Assembly (NCBI GenBank): GCA_027491115.1
Contig: JAIXWV010000020.1
Location: 124,001-188,000, forward strand
Reading direction: 5' to 3'
Length of the DNA stretch: 64,000 nt
DNA from: Pseudomonadota bacterium
GTDB taxonomy: Bacteria; Bdellovibrionota; UBA1018; CAIMNF01
The position numbers and the translations under genes are program-made. The notes beneath the pieces were generated by a model. The model was not told where the DNA came from and searched no databases. It was given only the letters and a program-made list of their open reading frames with translations. Positions 16,086 to 24,046 of this stretch are shown here, one piece after another; the stretch's first letter is position 1, and every line of letters begins with the position of its first letter.

Positions 16086-17008
16086 ACCAGAAGCGTTACC
16101 TGGGACTCGACCTTTCGGGAGCGAAGAACGCCAAGACCACCTTGGCGGTACTCGAGTATTACCCGAAAGAAAAGAAGGTGTTCGTCCTCGACGTTCATCC
16201 CGGGATCGGCGCTGATGAGACAGCCAGTTCGGACGAAGTCCTGGTGCAGACCCTGCTCGACCATGCGGATGGGCATCCGGATCTGAAAATCGGGGTCAAC
16301 GTACCGGTAACCCTTCCCCCATGCATCACTTGCACGCGTAAATCCTGTCCCATGCCGGCTGCTTGTACCGTGCCCGAGGTCCGTTGGATGAGAAATCACG
16401 CGGTCCGCACTTCTCTCGCACGACCTCGTAAGAAAACCGCTTCGAGACGGAACATGCGGCTGAAGGAATACTTCACCCCCTACACCCAAAGACCCGTCGA
16501 ACTTTATCTCAAGAACGAGGTGCTCGGGCGACTTCCTGAGAAGATCCGCTTCGAGATCGACGAGACTCTCGGCGGAAACCGCGCGCCCCTCTCGGCCCGG
16601 ATGCACTTTCTGAGAATGCACCTTCGCCACTACGAGCTGCTCGAGGTGCTTCCCAAACTCTCGGTGGCGCTCCTCATGCCGCATCTGAAAATCCCCCAGA
16701 AGACGATTCTGCAGCACCGTCAGATCGAAAGCGGTGCCCAGGCCCGGCAAACTCTGATCGAACGGATGTGTGAGAGTCTCGACATTTTCATTTACGAGCG
16801 GGATCTCAAGAAGCTGACCCAGAACCTGAACGCCTTTGATGCATTCCTGTCGGCTTACACCGTGTTGCTTCAGGATCGCGGAGAGTGTGTTTCCCCACCG
16901 AAGGGATTTCCAATCGATTCAGGATGGATCTGTCACCCGAAATCTTCGCTCCTGGATCCAGACTCCCCTTACGCCTCGAATGAGGGAGATGAGGAAGAAG
17001 AGGAATGA
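16082..17008 (+). CDS. DUF429-like protein with a cysteine cluster
   Basis: This 308-residue protein starts KRYLGLDLSGAKNAKTTLAVLEY, the N-terminal signature of DUF429, a family with an RNase H/actin-like first strand. A cysteine cluster (PCITCTRKSCPMPAAC, four Cys in 14 residues, about 80-95) could bind metal. The C-terminal half is helical with LNAFDAFLSAYTVLL, matching the part of DUF429 where a conserved D and A/Y occur, and it ends in an acidic tail (EGDEEEEE). Function unknown. It is translationally coupled to the GHMP kinase before it and to the permease after it (ATGATG). Confidence 0.65.
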   Translation: MNQKRYLGLDLSGAKNAKTTLAVLEYYPKEKKVFVLDVHPGIGADETASSDEVLVQTLLDHADGHPDLKIGVNVPVTLPPCITCTRKSCPMPAACTVPEVRWMRNHAVRTSLARPRKKTASRRNMRLKEYFTPYTQRPVELYLKNEVLGRLPEKIRFEIDETLGGNRAPLSARMHFLRMHLRHYELLEVLPKLSVALLMPHLKIPQKTILQHRQIESGAQARQTLIERMCESLDIFIYERDLKKLTQNLNAFDAFLSAYTVLLQDRGECVSPPKGFPIDSGWICHPKSSLLDPDSPYASNEGDEEEEE

Positions 17009-17934
17009 TGGCGACTTATCTGTTCAAACGCATGATCCAGACCTTGGCAACACTGGCATTCCTGGTGGTGACCACATTCTTCCTGCTCCGCCTCGCTCCG
17101 GGGGGCCCCTTCGATGGCGAAAAAGTCTGGCCTGCCGAAATCCAGGCGAATATCGAGGCGAAGTACGGCCTGAACCAGCCCCTGCCGAAACAGTTCCTGG
17201 TCTGGGCTGCGGATCTCTTGCGTGGGGATCTGCGAGAGTCCTTCCATTACGTCGGAACTCCAGTTACGGAGATCATCCGTGAGGCCTTGCCTGCATCCTT
17301 TCAATTGGGGGGAATCGCCCTACTGATCTCCTTGATTCTGGGTCTGGCACTCGGCATCCTCTCCGCCTGGAAGCGGGGGACCTGGCTCGATTTTTCTGCG
17401 ATGTTCATCGCAGTTTCAGGCATCACCTTGCCCACTTACCTGATCGCAACCCTCCTCGTGTTGCTCTTCTCAAGCTGGCTCGGATGGTTGCCTCCCGCAC
17501 TCTGGGAGGACAAGCTCTCGATGATCCTGCCCATTGTGACTTTGTCTCTGCGACCTTTGGCGATCATTGCCAGAATGACCCGCACCACTTTGCTCGAGGT
17601 GCTCCACGCCGACTACATCCGCACCGCCTTCAGTAAAGGGCTCGATGAGCGGACTGTGATCTTGAAGCACGCCCTCCGCAACGCACTCATCCCGGTAGTG
17701 ACCCTGCTCGGACCGATCACCGCTTCGCTGATCACGGGAAGTTACGTGGTCGAAACCATTTTCCAGATTCCGGGACTGGGTCAGTATTTTGTGACCTCGG
17801 TGATCGATCGGGACTACCCTCTGGTGATGGGCATGACCCTCACATACGGGATCATCCTGATCCTCTGCAATCTGTTTGTCGATCTCACCTATGGAATCAT
17901 CGATCCCCGTGTGCGTCTGGAGAACGTGAAATGA
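17005..17934 (+). CDS. Oligopeptide/nickel-type ABC permease, OppB/DppB class
   Basis: This 309-residue permease has the standard OppB layout: first TM helix (about 10-30), RLAPGGPFDGEKVWPAEIQANIEAKYGLNQPL (the typical periplasmic segment), then five TM helices. The EAA loop is RTAFSKGLDERTVILKHALRNALIP. It ends with the usual DPRVRLENVK. The start could be either ATG of ATGATG at 17005/17008. It pairs with the OppC-class permease whose gene overlaps by 4 nt. No binding protein or ATPase gene is adjacent, so the importer is incomplete here. Confidence 0.92.
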   Translation: MMATYLFKRMIQTLATLAFLVVTTFFLLRLAPGGPFDGEKVWPAEIQANIEAKYGLNQPLPKQFLVWAADLLRGDLRESFHYVGTPVTEIIREALPASFQLGGIALLISLILGLALGILSAWKRGTWLDFSAMFIAVSGITLPTYLIATLLVLLFSSWLGWLPPALWEDKLSMILPIVTLSLRPLAIIARMTRTTLLEVLHADYIRTAFSKGLDERTVILKHALRNALIPVVTLLGPITASLITGSYVVETIFQIPGLGQYFVTSVIDRDYPLVMGMTLTYGIILILCNLFVDLTYGIIDPRVRLENVK

Positions 17935-18773
17935 TGATGAGACGATTCATGAAAGACCGGAGATTCATCTGGAGTGGCGGAGCACTCCTCGTGCTTTGCT
18001 TCCTGGCCTTGTTCGCAGATTGGATCGCCCCTTACGCCTACGATGCTGTTTCGGTCGGGCCAAATCTTTCCCCACCGGTGAATGGATTCTGGATGGGCAC
18101 GGATGTGCTCGGTCGTGACCTCTTCAGCCGCATCCTGTTCGGAGCGCGATTGTCCCTGGCGGTCGGATTCTGCACGGCGATTTTCGCCTTGGTCCTCGGA
18201 ACCGTGACCGGAGCGGTGGCGGGTTACTTCGGGGGAACCTGGGATCGGGTGCTGATGGGTGTGGTGGATCTGTTTTATATTTTTCCGATGTTGCTCCTTG
18301 CCATCCTGCTCACTCTCCTGCTGGGTCGGGGCTTCACGGGAATCTTCCTGGCCATCGGCATGACCACCTGGGTGACCCAAGCCCGATTGGTCCGGGCCTT
18401 AGTCCTCCAGGCCCGTGAACTGCCTTATGTGGAGGCGGGGCGAGCTATCGGTTTGACCCATGGACGCATCCTCTTCCGGCACATCGTTCCGAACTTGCTC
18501 GGTCCGATGATCGTCTCGCTCACCTTCCAGATTCCGAATAACATCCTGACCGAAAGTTTTTTGTCGTTTGTGGGACTCGGACTCCAACCCCCCTATTCCA
18601 GTTGGGGAACCCTCGCCAATGAGGGATTTCGGGGTATCCAAAGCTATCCACACCTGATGATTTTTCCGGGTATGGCGCTGTTCATCACGATGATCGCCTT
18701 TCATTTTTTGGGTGATTCTCTCAGGGACATTCTCGATCCGAAGAGTTCGATCGGCTCTCAGTCCGGACAGTAA
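17931..18773 (+). CDS. Oligopeptide-type ABC permease, OppC/DppC class
   Basis: This 280-residue permease has an N-terminal TM helix followed by a short periplasmic segment with NGFWMGTDVLGRDLFSRILFGARLSL, the diagnostic OppC/DppC block. The core permease domain follows, with EAA loop EAGRAIGLTHGRILFRHIVPNLLGP. It ends LGDSLRDILDPKS, again typical. It overlaps the OppB-class gene by ATGA. The two permeases should form one channel. Substrate is probably short peptides; dipeptide versus oligopeptide cannot be decided. Confidence 0.92.
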   Translation: MMMRRFMKDRRFIWSGGALLVLCFLALFADWIAPYAYDAVSVGPNLSPPVNGFWMGTDVLGRDLFSRILFGARLSLAVGFCTAIFALVLGTVTGAVAGYFGGTWDRVLMGVVDLFYIFPMLLLAILLTLLLGRGFTGIFLAIGMTTWVTQARLVRALVLQARELPYVEAGRAIGLTHGRILFRHIVPNLLGPMIVSLTFQIPNNILTESFLSFVGLGLQPPYSSWGTLANEGFRGIQSYPHLMIFPGMALFITMIAFHFLGDSLRDILDPKSSIGSQSGQ

Positions 18774-18778
18774 CGTGC

Positions 18779-18784
18779 TATCCT
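18779..18784 (+). promoter_or_regulatory. -10-like element 8 nt before the serpin start
   Basis: TATCCT ends 8 nt before the serpin ATG. No convincing -35 is visible at 16-18 nt. The G-rich GTGGGGG between the element and the ATG could act as a weak ribosome binding site if transcription starts further upstream. Confidence 0.3.
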
Positions 18785-18792
18785 GTGGGGGC

Positions 18793-19998
18793 ATGAAATC
18801 CTCTAATGCCATCTACCTGTTCCTACTGTGCTCCTGCCTCCTTTCCTGCAACCGATCCCAGGCGCCTTCGACCCATTCCATCGTAGAAACACCCAAGACC
18901 GACGACTCGAGCGAAAACCGAGTCGTCACGCCCTCTCAATCCATGTTTGATCTGTACCGGCTTCTTTCGAGGGAACCGAAGAACGTCGCACTTTCTCCAC
19001 TGAGCCTCAAGCTTGCCTTCGGACTTTTACTTCCAGGCGCCTCCGTCAGCACCAAGTCCTCACTGGACGCGCTTTTCGGATTCAACAAGACCGAAAGCTC
19101 GATCGTGCCCGCCGAATTCCAACTCTTGGATGAAACGCAAAAAAACAAAAAGAGTTTCGAGTTATCCATCACTAATTCCATTTGGCTGAAGGATCCGAAA
19201 CAGATCCATCCGGATTACAGAAAAGGGATCGGCCCCCTTCGTGCCGAGGTTCAGCGACTCCAGCTGAAAGATTTGAATGCATGGGTTGAAAAAGCGACTT
19301 CCGGCAAAATCCCTCAATTGATCGATCAACTCAAGCCTGGCACCCAGGCCTTGGCATTGAATACCGTCTACCTGAAAGCATTGTGGACCCGGCCGTTCCC
19401 GAAAGAACGGACCATTCAGGGAAAATTCCAACCTTCCCCCCACGCCACCAAAGTGGTCCCGATGATGCAGCAAAAGAGTCGCTTCCGCTATCAGGAGGAC
19501 AAGACCTCCCGTTGGGTTGAACTCCCGTACCGGGATACACCATTGGTGATGGTCATCGGCTTGCCAAAAAAACGCTTCGATCTGCACTCTACTGAGGAAC
19601 GGATTGGGGTCGAGTTACTTAAAGAGATGAAGTCGCAATGGAATGACCGCCAGGTTGATCTTGTATTGCCTCGGTTCTCGGTGAACCTGAAAGAAAGCCT
19701 TCAACCCTTGATGAAAACCGCCGGATTCGGAGCGCTTTTTGCAAAAGGAGCATTTCCGAAGGTGCTGAAGTCCGGTGACTTGACTGCTACCGAAGTGATC
19801 CAGGCGGTTTCAGTCGATGTGAAGGAAGAGGGAACCGAAGCTGCGGCTGCCACGGCCGTGACCCTCGAGCGCGGAGCTCTGTTTGAAGGATCGACCGTTC
19901 CGTTTTACGCGGATGAGCCCTTTGTCTTCATGCTGATGAACCCGGAAAGCGGAGAACTCTACTTTATCGGGAAGGTCTTCGATCCTACTCAGGGTTGA
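18793..19998 (+). CDS. Serpin-family protease inhibitor, lipoprotein
   Basis: This 401-residue serpin has a lipoprotein signal (lipobox LLSC, Cys19), so it is probably tethered to a membrane facing the periplasm or the cell surface. Full-length serpin features are present: FDLYRLLSREPKNVALSPLSLKLAFGLLLPGA near the start, LNTVYLKALWTRPFPKE in the breach/shutter region, and PFVFMLMNPESGELYFIGKVFDP at the end. The reactive-centre hinge EEGTEAAAATAV matches the consensus of inhibitory serpins. By hinge counting, P1 falls at or next to Arg-Gly in TLERGALF, suggesting a trypsin-like target, though the loop is about 4 residues longer than in alpha-1-antitrypsin, so P1 is uncertain. The 3' end overlaps convergently with fdx by 14 nt. 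Serpins are sparse in Gram-negative bacteria. Confidence 0.92.
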   Translation: MKSSNAIYLFLLCSCLLSCNRSQAPSTHSIVETPKTDDSSENRVVTPSQSMFDLYRLLSREPKNVALSPLSLKLAFGLLLPGASVSTKSSLDALFGFNKTESSIVPAEFQLLDETQKNKKSFELSITNSIWLKDPKQIHPDYRKGIGPLRAEVQRLQLKDLNAWVEKATSGKIPQLIDQLKPGTQALALNTVYLKALWTRPFPKERTIQGKFQPSPHATKVVPMMQQKSRFRYQEDKTSRWVELPYRDTPLVMVIGLPKKRFDLHSTEERIGVELLKEMKSQWNDRQVDLVLPRFSVNLKESLQPLMKTAGFGALFAKGAFPKVLKSGDLTATEVIQAVSVDVKEEGTEAAAATAVTLERGALFEGSTVPFYADEPFVFMLMNPESGELYFIGKVFDPTQG

Positions 19999-20278
19999 CC
20001 ACTCGAACGACCAAGTCACCTTTCACCTTCGACTGGCAAGCCAGTCGGGAATGCGCGGTGCGTGTGTCGAGCACACCGAGACGCTCGAGTTCGTCCTCGT
20101 CCGGAGGAAGGAGGTTCGCCTCCCCTTCGAGAATCTCGCAGTGACAGGTGGTACAGGCACAGAATCCGCCACAGGCGTGCTGGATCGAAACATCATTTGC
20201 CAAGGCGATATCGAGCAGGGCCTCGCCCTCCCTCGCTTGGACTTCGATTCCGGAGGGCATGAACTTGATCTTGGGCAT
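19985..20278 (-). CDS. fdx: 2Fe-2S ferredoxin, ISC/adrenodoxin type
   Basis: This 97-residue ferredoxin carries the C-x5-C-x2-C cluster motif (ACGGFCACTTCH) plus the distal Cys in RLACQ, all needed for one [2Fe-2S] cluster. GVLDTRTAHSRLACQ is the adrenodoxin-type signature of ISC ferredoxins, which supply electrons for cluster assembly on the scaffold. The ATG at 20278 follows a GAGGAAG ribosome binding site; an upstream in-frame start is less good. It is the third gene of iscS-iscA-fdx, 14 nt after iscA. Its end overlaps the serpin gene on the other strand. Confidence 0.93.
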   Translation of the reverse strand: MPKIKFMPSGIEVQAREGEALLDIALANDVSIQHACGGFCACTTCHCEILEGEANLLPPDEDELERLGVLDTRTAHSRLACQSKVKGDLVVRVVNPE

Positions 20279-20292
20279 GGGATTCTTCCTCG

Positions 20293-20622
20293 TCAGGTGG
20301 AAAAGCTCGACCCGCAACCGCAGGTCCGCTTGGCGTTCGGGTTACTGAATACAAAACCCTTCCCGTTCAGTCCACCCGAAAAGTCGAGCTCCGTCCCGCT
20401 CAGATACAAGAGTGACTTCTGGTCGATCACGAGTGCGACACCCTCTTGCTCGAAAATCCGGTCGGCGCCGGATGGAGGTACTGTTTCAAAGTCGAGCTTG
20501 TAACTCATTCCTGAACACCCTCCTCCGACAACACGGACTCTCAGATGAGCCGAGTTCTGGGACGAATCCGCCTCACGAATCCGCTTGATCTCCTGGATGG
20601 CTTGCTGGGTCATGGTGATCAT
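20293..20622 (-). CDS. iscA: A-type iron-sulfur carrier protein, IscA/ErpA type
   Basis: This 109-residue HesB/IscA family protein has the three conserved cysteines: one in VVGGGCSGMSYKL and two in the C-terminal CGCGSSF. The segment LVIDQKSLLYLSGTELDF...GFVFSNPNAKRTC is typical of the family. It carries Fe-S clusters or iron from the scaffold to target proteins. IscA, ErpA and SufA cannot be told apart from sequence alone; the name follows its position between iscS and fdx. It overlaps iscS by ATGA. Confidence 0.92.
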   Translation of the reverse strand: MITMTQQAIQEIKRIREADSSQNSAHLRVRVVGGGCSGMSYKLDFETVPPSGADRIFEQEGVALVIDQKSLLYLSGTELDFSGGLNGKGFVFSNPNAKRTCGCGSSFST

Positions 20623-21815
20623 GATTTTTCTCCGTTCATTGAAAAAGTTCCAGTTTGTTCCGCAAATTGGCGTTCCATCATCCTAAGGTCGCGGACCACT
20701 TCGATCATCTCCGCTGCGGCCACATCGATTTCGGCTTCGGTGTTCCAGGTGCCAAGGCCGATCCTGAGCGTGGCTCGGGCAAGATCCCTTCCGACTCCGA
20801 GCTCGGTCAGAACCTGTGAGTAGTCCTGGATCCCGTTCAAACACGCCGATGCATTGCTCACTGCGACCTGCTTCAATCTTCCAAAAAGGGCTGCTCCGTC
20901 CACGCCACGGATCGAGAGATTCAAATTGTTCGGGAGTCCGTCTGTCGGACTGTTGCGGACCCATCCTTCAAGCGCTCCGGATAGGTGCTCCCACAACCGA
21001 TCCCGGAGTCTTCGCATACGCTCAACATCCTGATCGAATGTTCGCATGGCCAACTCCGCTGCCATTCCGAAACCGACAATCGCTGGGGTGTCCGGAGTTC
21101 CGGGACGTAATCTGCGTTCTTGACCGCCCCCGAGATAAAGAGGCTCGAGATCGATCCGGGGGTTCTTTCTGCGCGCGTAAAGCGCTCCGACACCTTTGGG
21201 GCCCCGGATTTTGTGTGCACTGATCGTAATCAAATCCGCCCCAATGGAATCCGCTGTGAAGCGAACCTTACCGAAGGCCTGAACTGCGTCGGTGTGGAGG
21301 CGGCATCCGTGACTCCGGACCAAGTCGGAAATCCGCTTCAAATCCTGGAGGGTTCCAATCTCATGATTGGCCAAGGCCACGGAGATCAACCCCACGTCGG
21401 CACCCATGAGATCGCTGAGGTGATTGAAATCGACACGCCCTTCCCGGTCCGTCCGGACCCAATCCACACGGCACCCACGCTCCTCCATCAGCTCGAGCGC
21501 CCCGAGAACCGAGGCATGCTCGATTCGGATGGAAAGAATTCGTTTCTTTCCAGATTCGAGGAGTGCGGGCAAGGACCCGAGCAAGGCCAGATGATTGGCC
21601 TCAGTCGCACCGCTGGTGAAAATGATTTCCTTGTCCCGGACACCGAGAACAGCGGCTATTTGCTCCCGGGCCTGGTCCACTCCGGCTCGTGCCTCCCAGT
21701 TATATCGATGCAAGCCCTGGGAAGCGTTTCCGAATCGTTCCAGGAAATAAGGCTTCATCGCCTCGAACACTTCGGGCGCCAAAGGGGTGGTGGAATGGCC
21801 GTCGAGATAAATCAT
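20619..21815 (-). CDS. iscS: Cysteine desulfurase, IscS/NifS type
   Basis: This 398-residue PLP enzyme converts cysteine to alanine and delivers persulfide sulfur for Fe-S clusters and thio-modifications. The PLP lysine is K202 in ISAHKIRGPKGVGALY, the PLP-contacting His/Asp are in HANHEIGTLQ- and HTDAVQAFGK-like blocks, and the catalytic Cys325 is in SNASACLNG on the mobile loop. Most IscS proteins have SGSACTS there; the Leu-Asn after Cys is a NifS/group I variant. It starts the operon iscS-iscA-fdx and has its own promoter. The usual regulator IscR and scaffold IscU are not encoded next to it. Confidence 0.94.
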   Translation of the reverse strand: MIYLDGHSTTPLAPEVFEAMKPYFLERFGNASQGLHRYNWEARAGVDQAREQIAAVLGVRDKEIIFTSGATEANHLALLGSLPALLESGKKRILSIRIEHASVLGALELMEERGCRVDWVRTDREGRVDFNHLSDLMGADVGLISVALANHEIGTLQDLKRISDLVRSHGCRLHTDAVQAFGKVRFTADSIGADLITISAHKIRGPKGVGALYARRKNPRIDLEPLYLGGGQERRLRPGTPDTPAIVGFGMAAELAMRTFDQDVERMRRLRDRLWEHLSGALEGWVRNSPTDGLPNNLNLSIRGVDGAALFGRLKQVAVSNASACLNGIQDYSQVLTELGVGRDLARATLRIGLGTWNTEAEIDVAAAEMIEVVRDLRMMERQFAEQTGTFSMNGEKS

Positions 21816-21833
21816 GAAAGTCTTTCGGCAATG

Positions 21834-21862
21834 AAATTACTACTTTTTTGTATGGATTTCAA
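21834..21862 (-). promoter_or_regulatory. Promoter of the iscS operon
   Basis: On the minus strand TTGAAA (21857-21862), a 17-nt spacer and TAATTT (21834-21839) lie 18 nt before the iscS ATG. The -35 box overlaps the left arm of an 8-bp inverted repeat, so binding of a regulator there would block it. Confidence 0.55.
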
Positions 21863-21897
21863 ACCCTTCCGCCAATCTGGCATTAAAGATTTGAAAT
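21856..21897. repeat. Inverted repeat over the iscS -35 region
   Basis: ATTTCAAA (21856-21863) and TTTGAAAT (21890-21897) form an 8-bp inverted repeat with a 26-nt spacer. A smaller nested pair, GCCA/TGGC (21871-21881), lies inside. It could be an operator for iscS or a hairpin after the PBP gene that ends at 21915. No T-run follows on the minus strand, so a terminator is unlikely. Confidence 0.35.
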
Positions 21898-21914
21898 GTC
21901 AGGACTTTGTAGAA

Positions 21915-23204
21915 TCAGCGCTCGGCGACTTTTTTCTGGCTGAAGGCGGTCTCAAAGGTCCGCCGGGCCAAATAGGAGGATTTCACGGTCCAGTATTTCT
22001 TGTGCATGGTCATGACCGAAACCGCGATTTTCCGTCCATGGGCCTGGGCGAAACCCACGAACCAGTCCACCCGTCCTTTGAAATTGCGATCGGTGAGGTG
22101 ACCGGTTTTTCCTCCGACCTGGAGTTCGCTGAATCGACCCCGGAAGAACCCCCGGAAGGCTTTCTTGGAAGTGCCGTTGATGACGGTTTCGGCCATCAGC
22201 GTTCTCAGTTCTTTTGCGGTCTCAGGAGTGACGGTATTGACCTGGGGCGCAGGCTCGGACCGATAAATCGTCTTCCCGGATTTCAGGTAGGCGGCATTCA
22301 AGAAGTAAGGCTGCATCATGACTCCGTCGTTGGCGACAGCAGCGGCAATCATGGCTCCGTGGAGCGGGGTCATCACATTGTCCTGGGTATATCCCGAAGC
22401 CATTTCGGCCAACTCAAAGGAGTCGTCCGGCTTCGCCGAGCGTGAGAGCTCGATCGGAAACTCGGACTCGATCTGTTCGTTATAGCCGAATCGATTGGAG
22501 AAGGCCTGAAGCGGCTCTTTACCGATATTGAACACGGCGAGGCGTCCGAAGACGGTGTTGATCGACTTCCCGAAAGCCTCTTTCAAAGAGGAAATCCGCC
22601 TCCACCCTGAAACTTTTTCTTTCAGCACCTGGGACTTGTAGAGGGTATGGTCGCGTCCGGCATAGGCGATCAAGGTGTGAGGATTGGCCTTCTGTTGTTC
22701 GATCGCTGCTGCAGCGGTCACCACCTTGAAAACGGATGCCGACGGAAAGGTGGTCTGGATCGCGGGATTACCCTCGATATCGAATGACTTGTTGGAAGAT
22801 GCCATGGCCAGGACCCGGCCCGTCGAAGCATCCATGGCCACCATCACTCCGAGATCCGGGCGGTACTTCCCGAGTAGGTCTTCAGCAAGAGCTTGAAGAC
22901 TCGGATCAAACGCATAATCGAGGATGACGGGCTCGGCGATGCCCGGAAGCGAGACCTCGTTCTGCTTGAATTCAAAAATATCCTTACCAGACGCGACTTG
23001 GGCCAGACGGGAGCGGAGCTCGCCCTTGGTGAGGAGGGATTGTTCCCCGACGCCTTCGACGCCGACACCCGTCCTGCCGATCCTGGCTCCGAAATACCAG
23101 CCACCGAGGAAAATGATCCCCAAAAAAGCCAGAACCAGCGTGAGCTTAACGATTCCAGTAGACCGCGTTTGAAAATTGACAGATCCGTTGTCAACGTGCC
23201 GCAT
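21915..23204 (-). CDS. Transpeptidase-only penicillin-binding protein
   Basis: This 429-residue inner-membrane protein has one N-terminal TM helix (about 20-40) and a periplasmic penicillin-binding transpeptidase domain. It has all three active-site motifs: SVFK (in FPSASVFKVV, nucleophile Ser), SIN (in AFGKSINTVFG) and KTG (GGKTGHL). There is no glycosyltransferase domain and no recognisable class B dimerisation domain; only about 90 residues separate the TM from the transpeptidase fold. Together with the glycosyltransferase gene 23 nt upstream it could act as a two-piece class A PBP. The ATG at 23204 is preferred; a TTG at 23222 gives 6 more residues. Confidence 0.85.
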   Translation of the reverse strand: MRHVDNGSVNFQTRSTGIVKLTLVLAFLGIIFLGGWYFGARIGRTGVGVEGVGEQSLLTKGELRSRLAQVASGKDIFEFKQNEVSLPGIAEPVILDYAFDPSLQALAEDLLGKYRPDLGVMVAMDASTGRVLAMASSNKSFDIEGNPAIQTTFPSASVFKVVTAAAAIEQQKANPHTLIAYAGRDHTLYKSQVLKEKVSGWRRISSLKEAFGKSINTVFGRLAVFNIGKEPLQAFSNRFGYNEQIESEFPIELSRSAKPDDSFELAEMASGYTQDNVMTPLHGAMIAAAVANDGVMMQPYFLNAAYLKSGKTIYRSEPAPQVNTVTPETAKELRTLMAETVINGTSKKAFRGFFRGRFSELQVGGKTGHLTDRNFKGRVDWFVGFAQAHGRKIAVSVMTMHKKYWTVKSSYLARRTFETAFSQKKVAER

Positions 23205-23227
23205 GAGTCCATTGTGACTCAAGAAAT

Positions 23228-24046
23228 TCAGGAGTGCAAACCCTGATCCGTATTTTCCGATTCCTCTTCCTCGTCTTCGGATTCCTCCTCAACGGGAATA
23301 CTCACATCTGCCTTGGCCTCAAACGAGAGCGGAGTCCGCCACTCCTGATCTCTCTCCTCCGACGTGAGGTATCCGGCCGCAACCAGTTTGTTCAAGATGG
23401 CCCGGATTCTCCTTCGGGCGAACGGAGTGAGCTCCCTTTTCCGGAAGGAAACGGCGTATTTCTTGGGAGAAGGCAACAGCATGGCCAGAAACGCGCCTTC
23501 TTTCGCACTGAGGGCGGAGGGTGACTTGCCGAAATACCTCCGACTCGCCTGACCGATCCCGAAAATCCCGTCCCCCATTTCGGCGATGTTCAAGTACACT
23601 TCGAGAATCCTCTTTTTGCCGAGCACTTTCTCGATCTTGGACGCGAGCCACAGTTCACGAACCTTCCGGATCAGACTGCGTTCGTGACTGAGGTAAACGT
23701 TTTTGACCACCTGCTGGGTGATCGTGCTTGCTCCACGGGTGAACCGCCCCTCTTCCAGACTGTCCTTTAAGGTTTCGCGGATCTGTTTCTCATCGAAACC
23801 CTGGTGCTGGAAAAACGCCCAATCCTCAGACACGAGGATGGCCCCTTGGGCTTTGCGCGCAATTTGACCGAGAGGTGCCCAATGCTCCGGTGGATAGCGC
23901 TTCAGGATCACCTCACCCGGCTCCCGCGGACCCTGGTAGACGACGTGCGGATACTGGGTCTTCAGATCCGCGAATCGCGGAATGCATCCGGAACCCGGAC
24001 CACAGGAGGTCAAGATCAATAAAGCGAGAACTCGGAATCCACTCAC
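23228..24046 (-). CDS. mtgA: Monofunctional peptidoglycan glycosyltransferase (GT51)
   Basis: This 272-residue enzyme polymerises lipid II into glycan strands. GT51 motifs in order: SEDWAFFQHQGFDEKQIRETL (catalytic Glu in the EDxxFxxHxG motif), RGASTITQQVVKNVYL, RKVRELWLASKIEKVLGKKRILEVYLNIAEMGDGIFGIGQASRRYFGKSP-type sequence, and AFLAMLLPSPKKY. Instead of a plain TM anchor, the N-terminus reads like a lipoprotein signal (LTSC, Cys15, then GPGSGC), which is unusual for MtgA. It starts with GTG overlapping the kdsC stop (GTGA). About 40 residues after the GT domain are acidic (EEESEDEEEESENTD). Its neighbour encodes the missing transpeptidase. Confidence 0.87.
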   Translation of the reverse strand: MSGFRVLALLILTSCGPGSGCIPRFADLKTQYPHVVYQGPREPGEVILKRYPPEHWAPLGQIARKAQGAILVSEDWAFFQHQGFDEKQIRETLKDSLEEGRFTRGASTITQQVVKNVYLSHERSLIRKVRELWLASKIEKVLGKKRILEVYLNIAEMGDGIFGIGQASRRYFGKSPSALSAKEGAFLAMLLPSPKKYAVSFRKRELTPFARRRIRAILNKLVAAGYLTSEERDQEWRTPLSFEAKADVSIPVEEESEDEEEESENTDQGLHS

